Shown piece after piece: positions 1 through 6,219 of a stretch of DNA of 25,931 bases. Location of the stretch: positions 1-25,931 of the IMG/VR virus record IMGVR_UViG_3300043449_000712, one strand, 5' to 3'. Position numbers and translations under genes: made by a program. Below the pieces are notes generated by a model that saw only the letters and a program-made list of their open reading frames with translations, did no database searches and was not told the origin of the DNA. The DNA comes from a virus. How positions within the stretch are numbered: the first letter of the stretch is position 1; every line of letters starts with the position of its first letter.

Positions 1-2
1 TG

Positions 3-1013
3 GTTCCAATTTTATATTACCACATTTGGGATAATGTCCCTGACCCATCTTATAATAGAAATTATTATGAGAGTTGTGATTGGTTAGGATGTATTTCTAA
101 ATTAACATATGGTATTGTTAATCGAGTTGGTAAATCGACCGAAAAACCATCATTTAAACCATTAGAGGATTGGCAAGTATCATATGTACCGCATGGTATC
201 AATGAAAATCTTTTCAAACCTTTGGAACACATATCTAATAAAGTAAGGACGATGGTCTACGGTGATAAAGAATATGATTTCATAGTTTTTTATAACAATA
301 GAAACATTAGAAGAAAGCAACCATCTGATGTTGTTCTATCATTTAATTTGTTTTGTGACAAGTTAACTAAAGAACAATCAAGTAAATGTTTGTTATTGAT
401 GAAGACATCTACTGTTGATGCGAATGGTACGGATTTAAGTGCAGTAATTAACACACTGTGTAAAGATTACGATGTGAAAATTATCGAAGAGAAGTTTGAA
501 CAAGAGACGTTAAATGAATTATATAACATTTCGGATTGTACGATTAACATTGCGAACAACGAAGGTTTTGGTTTAGCAACTGCCGAGAGTATCATGGCAG
601 GAACACCTATCATTGTAAACGTAACAGGTGGTTTACAGGATCAATGTGGATTTGATTATAGTGCAGATGATTACATTAACATCCAAACTCTTCACCATAA
701 AGACACATATGGAAAAACTGAACATGGTGAGTGGGCGTTTCCAGTTTGGCCGTCATCAATCAATGTAAATGGTTCACCAGTTACTCCATTTATTTTTGAT
801 GATAGAGTGAACAATGATGATGTTGCAAATTCAATTTACGAAGTTTATAACTTAGGTAAATCAGAAAGAAAATCTCGTGGATTAAAAGGTAGAGAATTTG
901 CAATTAAAAATCTCTCATCTAAAATTATGTGTGATGAGATGGTGAAAGGCATCGAAGGTGCTTTGGAAAACTATAAACCTAAAAAAAGATTTAATTTATA
1001 CAAAGTAATATGA
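3..1013 (+). CDS. GT4-like glycosyltransferase, 5' end outside window
   Basis: This is the C-terminal part of a GT-B fold, GT4-like glycosyltransferase. The reading frame is open from base 3, so the TTG at 222 is an internal codon, not the start. The stretch before it reads like protein of this family (HIWDNVPDP, then VSYVPHGINENLFKPL, the usual linker into the C-terminal Rossmann domain). The donor-binding signature is visible as NNEGFGLATAESIMAGTP at nt 553-609, with the E-x7-E pair of retaining GT4 enzymes. The protein should transfer a sugar from a nucleotide donor; donor and acceptor cannot be read. Its TGA overlaps the ATG of the next gene (ATGA), so the two are probably translationally coupled. 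Family assignment is firm; specificity is unknown. Confidence 0.9.
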   Translation, partial: VPILYYHIWDNVPDPSYNRNYYESCDWLGCISKLTYGIVNRVGKSTEKPSFKPLEDWQVSYVPHGINENLFKPLEHISNKVRTMVYGDKEYDFIVFYNNRNIRRKQPSDVVLSFNLFCDKLTKEQSSKCLLLMKTSTVDANGTDLSAVINTLCKDYDVKIIEEKFEQETLNELYNISDCTINIANNEGFGLATAESIMAGTPIIVNVTGGLQDQCGFDYSADDYINIQTLHHKDTYGKTEHGEWAFPVWPSSINVNGSPVTPFIFDDRVNNDDVANSIYEVYNLGKSERKSRGLKGREFAIKNLSSKIMCDEMVKGIEGALENYKPKKRFNLYKVI

Positions 1014-2260
1014 GTAAACCAGTAGTTTTATATAGGGGTCCAGTTAAAACAAGAAGTGGGTATGGTGCACATTCAAGAGATTTATTATGGGCATTAAGAG
1101 AAATGAATTTATTTGATATAAAAATTGACAGTTGTGGGTGGGGTGCAACTCCTCTCACCGCATTAGACAAAGAAAATGAATTTCATCAATGGATTGAGAA
1201 TAACATAGTTACTGAGTTAACAAACATTCCTGAAATATACATTCAAGTAACCGTACCAAATGAATTTAGAAGACTTGGTAAATTTAATATCGGTATAACC
1301 GCAGGTATTGAAACAACAGTGGCACCTAAAGAATGGGTTGATGGTTGCAACACGATGGATTTAATAATTGCAACTTCAAACTTTTCAAGAGATGTTTTAA
1401 TTTCAACTGTGTACAATGAGAATGAAAAAAATACCGGTAGATTAATTAAACAACATCGAATTCAAACACCAATCAAAGTATTGTTTGAGGGTGTGGACAC
1501 AAAAGTATATAACAATCTTTACAATGGTATTGATGTCGATATAAAAGAAGATTTCGCATATTTGTTTGTTGGTCATTGGTTAAAGGGTAATATTGGTCAA
1601 GATAGAAAAGATGTTGGGATGTTGATAAAATGTTTTTGTGACGCATTTAAGGATGGTGAGGACATGCCTGCGTTGATTTTAAAAACATCGTCAGCTTCAT
1701 TCTCAATCAAAGAAAGGGAATCTTTAATTAAAAAAATTGAGTCTATCGTTGGTGATAAAACTAATAAACCACCGATTTATTTATTATTCGGAGATTTAAG
1801 TGATGAAGAAATGAATGAACTTTATAATCACCCTAAAATCAAGGCAATGGTTTCAATCACAAAAGGTGAGGGATTCGGTAGACCATTACTTGAATTCACC
1901 ATGACAGGTAAGCCCGTAGTAGCGTCCAATTGGTCAGGACATAAAGACTTCTTATCATCCGATGGTTCAATAATGATTGGTGGTAAGTTAACTGATGTTG
2001 ACAATAGTGCAATTGATAATTTTATTATTAAAGGTTCTAAATGGTTCACCGCAAATTATGATGAAGTAGTGGGAGTTTTGAAATATGTAAAAACTGATTA
2101 TGAAAAATTATTAGTAAAATCGGAATCATTAAGAATTAAAAATAATGAAGACTTTACCTTAAATAAAATGAAAGAAGTGTTTCAATCTTATTTAGAACCC
2201 CACTCAAAAATACCAGAACAAACAAAATTAGTTTTACCTAAATTAAATAAAATCAAATAA
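1010..2260 (+). CDS. GT4-like glycosyltransferase
   Basis: A complete 416-residue GT-B glycosyltransferase. The N-terminus has the glycine-rich opening of this family (RGPVKTRSGYGAHSRDLL), which resembles the start of the large fusion protein at 13162-15882. The C-terminal domain carries EGFGRPLLEFTMTGKPVVAS near residues 288-307, with the E-x7-E pair that contacts the nucleotide sugar. The start ATG overlaps the stop of the preceding glycosyltransferase, and the next gene begins 1 nt after its stop. No signal peptide or membrane segment is visible, so it should act in the host cytoplasm. It is related to but clearly diverged from its neighbour, so the pair may add successive sugars (inference). 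Substrate unknown. Confidence 0.9.
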   Translation: MSKPVVLYRGPVKTRSGYGAHSRDLLWALREMNLFDIKIDSCGWGATPLTALDKENEFHQWIENNIVTELTNIPEIYIQVTVPNEFRRLGKFNIGITAGIETTVAPKEWVDGCNTMDLIIATSNFSRDVLISTVYNENEKNTGRLIKQHRIQTPIKVLFEGVDTKVYNNLYNGIDVDIKEDFAYLFVGHWLKGNIGQDRKDVGMLIKCFCDAFKDGEDMPALILKTSSASFSIKERESLIKKIESIVGDKTNKPPIYLLFGDLSDEEMNELYNHPKIKAMVSITKGEGFGRPLLEFTMTGKPVVASNWSGHKDFLSSDGSIMIGGKLTDVDNSAIDNFIIKGSKWFTANYDEVVGVLKYVKTDYEKLLVKSESLRIKNNEDFTLNKMKEVFQSYLEPHSKIPEQTKLVLPKLNKIK

Positions 2261-2261
2261 C

Positions 2262-2519
2262 ATGTCAAGAAAAAAGAAACAACAACCAGTACCTGACATA
2301 ACATCAGAAATGACGAGTGTTATTCAACACTTTATGCCTTGTGAATGGGTTATACAATTCGATAATGATGAACCTGTTGTGTTCACAGAATCAGACGAAG
2401 ATAGACCACTTAAAGAAGTTGTTATCACAATATCAAATCACAGTGAATCACATATAATGTTTACAGATAATAAAACCGGAAAAAAATTCAGAATCTATTC
2501 AAGACAAAAACAATCATGA
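2262..2519 (+). CDS. Small protein of unknown function (paralogue of next gene)
   Basis: An 85-residue protein I do not recognise. It starts Lys-rich and Gln-rich (MSRKKKQQPVPD) and continues into a predicted beta-rich part with alternating hydrophobic residues (WVIQFDNDEPVVFTES, then HIMFTDNKTGKKFRIYSRQ). That part aligns with residues 27-76 of the next gene product, which has FQFGDNEPIVFASG and NMTFTDDNNTFKLFARE at the same spacing, so the two probably come from tandem duplication. It begins 1 nt after the upstream stop and its own stop overlaps the next start. No signal peptide, membrane segment or metal site is visible. A small virion or accessory protein is possible, but the sequence gives no function. 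Confidence 0.7.
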   Translation: MSRKKKQQPVPDITSEMTSVIQHFMPCEWVIQFDNDEPVVFTESDEDRPLKEVVITISNHSESHIMFTDNKTGKKFRIYSRQKQS

Positions 2520-2755
2520 TGAATTTTAAGTTTTTTAAAGGTGATGAAACACCAAGTATATATTTTACACCACATAGATTCGAACCTCAAAACGTTGAGT
2601 TTTGTTTTCAATTTGGTGATAATGAACCGATTGTTTTCGCATCGGGTCCTAATGTATGTAGTATTAGTTTAAGTCCAACATCTAATAGTAACATGACATT
2701 CACTGATGATAATAACACATTCAAATTATTTGCAAGGGAGATAACAAATGTATAA
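2516..2755 (+). CDS. Small protein of unknown function (mosaic paralogue)
   Basis: A 79-residue protein without a recognised family. Two parts can be told apart. Residues 1-17 (MMNFKFFKGDETPSIYF) resemble the first 17 residues of the following gene (MYKFKFFEGLDKNTIVF). Residues 27-76 resemble the preceding gene (FQFGDNEPIVF and TFTDDNNTFKLFARE). The protein therefore links the N-terminus of one neighbour to the body of the other. It overlaps the upstream gene by 4 nt (ATGATG; either ATG could be used, differing by one Met) and the downstream gene by 8 nt. It is probably expressed with both. Function unknown. Confidence 0.7.
   Translation: MMNFKFFKGDETPSIYFTPHRFEPQNVEFCFQFGDNEPIVFASGPNVCSISLSPTSNSNMTFTDDNNTFKLFAREITNV
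2734..2740 (+). promoter_or_regulatory. Shine-Dalgarno site for gene at 2748
   Basis: AAGGGAG lies 7 nt before the ATG at 2748 and supports that start even though it sits inside the preceding gene. Clear Shine-Dalgarno sites are rare in this window, so this one stands out. Confidence 0.6.
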
Positions 2756-2990
2756 ATTTAAATTTTTCGAAGGGTTAGATAAGAATACAATTGTGTTTAA
2801 CATGGTTGATTTGGAACGTGAACACGGTTTAGACATCGAAGACGAATTAACTCATAGATTATCTGAACAAATTAGAGAAGAGATTGATAATGACATTATC
2901 AATGAATTAACAAGAAGAATAAACGGTGGTAGTAATCATGGTATTGATTACTTAAACCATTGGATTAGGATAGGAGATAATAGAGCATGA
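2748..2990 (+). CDS. Small acidic helical protein of unknown function
   Basis: An 80-residue protein. The first 17 residues share the FKFFxG pattern of the previous gene product. The rest is charged and predicted helical (LTHRLSEQIREEIDNDIINE), then a Gly/Asn-rich stretch (NGGSNHGIDYLNHW). Helices with an E-I-D-x-x-I-I pattern occur in several T4-like structural proteins, but the match is too short to assign a role. A Shine-Dalgarno sequence at 2734-2740 supports the start. Its stop overlaps the next ATG by 4 nt. No membrane segment or signal peptide is visible. Confidence 0.7.
   Translation: MYKFKFFEGLDKNTIVFNMVDLEREHGLDIEDELTHRLSEQIREEIDNDIINELTRRINGGSNHGIDYLNHWIRIGDNRA
2972..2976 (+). promoter_or_regulatory. 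Shine-Dalgarno site for gene at 2987
   Basis: AGGAG lies 10 nt before the ATG at 2987, inside the preceding coding sequence. It is the main reason to accept the short overlapping ORF at 2987-3190 as a real gene. Confidence 0.5.
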
Positions 2991-3190
2991 AATGTGAGAG
3001 ACATAGTTGGGACACTGATGATAGGGAATGGTGTTGGAAGTGTGAAGAATTAACCTTAAAAGAAAATAAACAAAAATATGAAGATAAGTTTCGCAATAAC
3101 AGTTTGCAACGAGTTGGAGGAAATCAAGAAATTAGTTCCGTTCTTATTGAAACACAAAAGACCTCAGGACGAGATAGTAATTCTATATGA
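2987..3190 (+). CDS. Small Cys/His/Trp-rich protein, possible zinc binder
   Basis: A 67-residue ORF. The first 30 residues look like real protein: MKCERHSWDTDDREWCWKCE has three Cys and one His at spacing that could bind zinc, with three Trp. The remainder is low complexity and is encoded within the first 113 nt of the glycosyltransferase that starts at 3078 in another frame. Either the overlap is real or the glycosyltransferase uses a later start, which is unlikely because MKISFAITVCNE is a typical family N-terminus. A Shine-Dalgarno site and the 4-nt overlap with the upstream gene favour a true gene. The last 35 residues may be incidental. Function unknown. Confidence 0.5.
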   Translation: MKCERHSWDTDDREWCWKCEELTLKENKQKYEDKFRNNSLQRVGGNQEISSVLIETQKTSGRDSNSI

Positions 3191-3701
3191 CGAAAAGAAT
3201 GGTAATAAAGATGTTTTAGATTTTCTTTTACCTTTTAATAAATTACCCAACGTTCAGACGTGGAGATGTTTTGATTGGAATAATAACTTCGCAGAATGGA
3301 AAAACATTCTTAATGATTATTGTAAAGGTGATTACATCTATCAAATCGATGCGGATGAAATGATTAGTCAATATATGGTTGAGAACTTATCGGTTATTTT
3401 AGAAATGAACCCAGATGTTGATTTAATATTTGTTCCAAGAATTAACACCGTTGAAGGTTTAACAGATGAACATGTAAAAAAATGGGGTTGGAGTGTAAAT
3501 GATAAGGGTTGGGTAAACTTTCCTGACGCACAAGGAAGAATTTACAAAAAGGGAATGACTTGGTACGGTAAAGTACACGAGAGAATAATAGGTGGTCAGA
3601 AATTTTCATCTCTACCAACTGATGATGATGATTATTGTATCCAACACCATAAAACAATTAGTCGTCAAGAAAAACAAAATAATTTTTACAGTACTATATG
3701 A
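3078..3701 (+). CDS. GT2-like (GT-A fold) glycosyltransferase
   Basis: A 207-residue GT-A glycosyltransferase, shorter than typical GT2 enzymes and probably only the catalytic domain. It opens with the first beta strand of the nucleotide-binding fold (MKISFAITVCNELEEIKKLV), has a second strand in EIVILYDEKNG, and carries the metal-binding DxD-type motif as YQIDADEMI near residue 95. A His-containing segment further on (WYGKVHERI) fits the acceptor side of this fold. The enzyme should transfer a sugar from a nucleotide donor in the cytoplasm; donor and acceptor cannot be read. No Shine-Dalgarno sequence precedes the ATG, which lies inside the small ORF at 2987-3190. Its stop overlaps the next start (ATGA), and the next gene is also GT-A. 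Confidence 0.85.
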   Translation: MKISFAITVCNELEEIKKLVPFLLKHKRPQDEIVILYDEKNGNKDVLDFLLPFNKLPNVQTWRCFDWNNNFAEWKNILNDYCKGDYIYQIDADEMISQYMVENLSVILEMNPDVDLIFVPRINTVEGLTDEHVKKWGWSVNDKGWVNFPDAQGRIYKKGMTWYGKVHERIIGGQKFSSLPTDDDDYCIQHHKTISRQEKQNNFYSTI

Positions 3702-4816
3702 ATATAAGTTTTGTTTTAGCGATTTATAATAGATTAGAATTAACGAAGGAATGTTATATTAGATTACGTAATTTATATCCTGAAGCACCATTTGTTATCA
3801 CTAGCGGTGGATCTGATGATGGTACTAAGGAATGGTTGCAATCTTTAGATGACGATTATCTATCTTACATACACGATGATGATAGATTGACATTTTCTGA
3901 CAACTACAATGCGGGTATTAAATTAGTTGATACTGAAAAATTAGTTTTAATCCATAATGACATGGTAATTGGTGAGGGGTTCTTGGAATCTATTGAAAGA
4001 CTATTAACTCCTGATATGTTATTGTCTTATACAACAATTGAACCTCCGATATTTGCTGGACATAAAAGACCAGGTAAAGTTTTATTAGATTTAGGAAGTA
4101 CATTTGTCGATTTCGATGATTATAATTTCAACAATTATGTTCAACAATGGAAACATTCCAATAACTTACATTCGGGTGCAGTATTTTTTATGAGTGGGTA
4201 TAAGAAAATGTTTGAGGATGTTGGTATGTTCGATGGTTACAGTTTCTTTCCATGTTTTTCCGAAGATGATGACTTTCTACTTCGAGCGAAATTAAAAGGA
4301 TATAGATTAATGACTTGTGATTCCGCAATTACATATCACTTTGTTTCTCAAACATCGAGATTTAGTGATGATATGAAAGACAGGAGACTTTTGATTGAGA
4401 TGAATTCAAATAGAAACTTTATTAGGAAGTGGGGAATACCTATGAAATCATTTCAAGAAATTAGATATTGGGAAGAACAAGAATTTAAATACAAAACATT
4501 TAATATGGGTTTAGTTACCCGTAATAAAAATAGATTAATTCAGGTTGAGCCATTCTTTGATAAGATTGAAATTGGTGAAATACCTGAGGACTATATCGGC
4601 AGTGAACAACCTAATACTAATTACGATTTAAGAAGTAAGTTCACGTTTATTGATACGTGTGATGTTTTAATTTACGAGATTAAAGAATTTACGGACCAAG
4701 ACATCTACACACTATTCACATTGAGGTTATCAATACCACAATACGAGCCGGGTGAATATGAGATGGGTAATATGAAGATTGTTATTAAAAAGGATTTTCA
4801 GACTCCGAAGGCGTAG
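3698..4816 (+). CDS. GT2-like glycosyltransferase
   Basis: A 372-residue protein with an N-terminal GT2 catalytic domain. Visible elements are the first strand (MNISFVLAIYNRLELTKECY), the ITSGGSDDGTKEWL segment after strand 2, the NYNAGIKL helix and the LVLIHNDMVIGEGFLE strand, in which HND takes the place of the usual DxD. FFPCFSEDDDFLLRAKLKGY near residues 180-200 matches the E-D-D-F acceptor/base motif of the family. The last 120 residues form an extra domain I cannot assign. The gene overlaps the previous one by 4 nt and is the last of the + strand series. Its stop lies 19 nt inside the 3' end of the opposing gene at 4798-5439, leaving no room for a terminator between them. Confidence 0.88.
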   Translation: MNISFVLAIYNRLELTKECYIRLRNLYPEAPFVITSGGSDDGTKEWLQSLDDDYLSYIHDDDRLTFSDNYNAGIKLVDTEKLVLIHNDMVIGEGFLESIERLLTPDMLLSYTTIEPPIFAGHKRPGKVLLDLGSTFVDFDDYNFNNYVQQWKHSNNLHSGAVFFMSGYKKMFEDVGMFDGYSFFPCFSEDDDFLLRAKLKGYRLMTCDSAITYHFVSQTSRFSDDMKDRRLLIEMNSNRNFIRKWGIPMKSFQEIRYWEEQEFKYKTFNMGLVTRNKNRLIQVEPFFDKIEIGEIPEDYIGSEQPNTNYDLRSKFTFIDTCDVLIYEIKEFTDQDIYTLFTLRLSIPQYEPGEYEMGNMKIVIKKDFQTPKA

Positions 4817-5439
4817 TTTCCAATATGTTTAATGTCTTTACTTAACACAGTATCAATATAAACATCGTAACCCAATTTTCTTAGTTTAGCTAATAGATTA
4901 AAGTCTTCTCCGTACCAATCTTGACTATCTTCTTTGAAGGTAAACTCAAAGTACGGTTTCACTAACGGCTCAAACACATTCGTCTTCATTAACATACATC
5001 CCATACCAACTCCTTCTACTTTTACAAGTCCATTTACCTTATCCAAAGGAACCCACGATTCCCAATCACTCACGTCCGTATATGCGACCGTTTTTTCACC
5101 TTTGGTACGTTTCATATAGTTGCACGCAATGATGTCCTTGTTGTGTTCTAAAAGACGTAATGCGGTGGTTGATGGGAACATCATGTCACTATCTAACCAA
5201 AGGACATAGTCAGCTCTCACTTCTTTCGCCTTTTCAATTAATTTCTCTCTTTGATTCAATAGAATGGTACTTGAATCGTAAAACAAGTATGTATCAATAC
5301 CCATTTCAGATGTTGTCTTCATTAGTTGAGCCAAACAATATGAAAAGTGTGAATGTACCATGTCTCTTGTTGGTACTAATATCGCTAATTTACAAGTCTT
5401 TCCGTCCCAAATGGAACTGTTATAAAATGATTTACTCAT
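4798..5439 (-). CDS. GT-A fold glycosyltransferase
   Basis: A 213-residue protein with the features of a minimal GT-A glycosyltransferase. The first strand is CKLAILVPTRDMVHSHF. A helix and strand lead into YVLWLDSDMMFPSTTALRLL near residue 80, with DSD as the metal-binding DxD. VEGVGMGCMLMKTNVFEPL is the usual small-residue loop before the acceptor region, and DWYGEDFNLLAKLRKLGYDV holds the E-D-F motif. Proteins of this form are common in phage genomes and are often annotated only as glycosyltransferase. It is transcribed leftwards, with its start overlapping the stop of the upstream gene (ATGA at 5436-5439). Its 3' end overlaps the convergent gene by 19 nt. Confidence 0.85.
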   Translation of the reverse strand: MSKSFYNSSIWDGKTCKLAILVPTRDMVHSHFSYCLAQLMKTTSEMGIDTYLFYDSSTILLNQREKLIEKAKEVRADYVLWLDSDMMFPSTTALRLLEHNKDIIACNYMKRTKGEKTVAYTDVSDWESWVPLDKVNGLVKVEGVGMGCMLMKTNVFEPLVKPYFEFTFKEDSQDWYGEDFNLLAKLRKLGYDVYIDTVLSKDIKHIGNYAFGV

Positions 5440-5882
5440 AGTCCTGGTATGTCGTTTGAAATATCGTCTGATTGATGTGTAACTTCTCTATTTAATTTAA
5501 CCATTTCCTCAATTCGTTTCATAATTAATTGATAGTCTTTAATTGGTAAGTTACTGATTATTGTGAAGGTTCCTCTTGAGTATGAATTGGTCAACAGAAT
5601 ATCGATTGCCGCAATTCTAGCCCATTTTTCAATGAGTGCCCATCTTGATATGGTCTCATCGTTATTTAAAATACCTTTCAAGGTATCTTCATTATACTGA
5701 TTGTATATTTCTAATAAGATTTTTAATTCCTCTCTTTTAGATTTTGAGAAGATAGATATGATTTTTAACCACTTAACACGTTTAATGAATTGAATTAGTT
5801 TCTCTTTGTCAAAACCAATACCATTCCATTTGATGTAATATAACTCGTATTTACTTGGAAAATTTTTATAATTAATATCCAT
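5436..5882 (-). CDS. Protein of unknown function
   Basis: A 148-residue protein I do not recognise. It is predicted mostly helical and basic in the middle (FIKRVKWLKIISIFSKSKRE). The central part (TISRWALIEKWARIAAIDIL) is hydrophobic but carries charged residues, so it is more likely a buried helix than a membrane segment. The stop overlaps the start of the downstream glycosyltransferase gene. The start ATG follows TTAATATCATATT, similar to the A/T-rich sequence before many starts in this window. The small putative virion gene lies 41 nt upstream. Position suggests a fibre-linked or glycosylation-linked accessory role, but nothing in the sequence shows it. Confidence 0.7.
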   Translation of the reverse strand: MDINYKNFPSKYELYYIKWNGIGFDKEKLIQFIKRVKWLKIISIFSKSKREELKILLEIYNQYNEDTLKGILNNDETISRWALIEKWARIAAIDILLTNSYSRGTFTIISNLPIKDYQLIMKRIEEMVKLNREVTHQSDDISNDIPGL

Positions 5883-5923
5883 AATATGATATTAATATAA
5901 GAAAAAAAAATGAAAATGTAAAA

Positions 5924-6148
5924 TTAATATGTGAATGAAGATGACATACCACCAAAATCGGAAGATTCTGCTGTGGTACCTGAGGCTGCAATGTTTGCGT
6001 TTTGTGCTACTGAACCTGATAATCTTGAACGGTTAACACCTAAAGTTGAGTTTAAACCAACGTTTGTTGTTGCTAATCCCATTGCTCCTGCAATTCTACC
6101 CATACTTATTTCAGTTCCCGTTGCTGGTATAACACTAACTAAAGCCAT
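5924..6148 (-). CDS. Small putative virion/tail-associated protein
   Basis: A 74-residue protein, Ser/Gly/Ala-rich with no long helices. Its pattern (TEISMGRIAGAMGL, then NSTLGVNRSRLSG, then SGTTAESSDFGGMSSS) resembles the short repeat units in many phage tail and fibre proteins, in which I-S-(M/L)-x-x-I is followed by an aromatic/Gly segment near the end. It is the first gene after the fibre on the same strand, separated from it by a hairpin terminator. The 21 nt between GTATTTATA and its ATG may include a promoter-like element. A minor structural protein is the best guess (inference from pattern and location). No Shine-Dalgarno sequence is visible. Confidence 0.65.
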   Translation of the reverse strand: MALVSVIPATGTEISMGRIAGAMGLATTNVGLNSTLGVNRSRLSGSVAQNANIAASGTTAESSDFGGMSSSFTY

Positions 6149-6177
6149 TTTTTATTTAAATTATATTTTTATAAATA

Positions 6178-6207
6178 CCCACCATATCTTTTTATCAATA
6201 TGGTGGG
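6178..6207 (-). terminator. Hairpin terminator after the fibre gene
   Basis: A perfect 10-bp inverted repeat, CCCACCATAT and ATATGGTGGG, encloses a 10-nt loop. It lies 12 nt after the stop codon of the fibre gene on the - strand and is followed on that strand by T-rich TATTTATAAAAAT. GC pairs are clustered at the base of the stem, as expected for an intrinsic terminator, though the downstream run is not pure T. It separates the fibre gene from the small gene at 5924-6148. Confidence 0.65.
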
Positions 6208-6219
6208 ATTCTATATTAC

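Noticed and set aside
222-1013. TTG at 222 as the start of the first glycosyltransferase
   Set aside because: The frame is open to the window edge and the upstream residues are conserved-type glycosyltransferase sequence, so 222 is internal.
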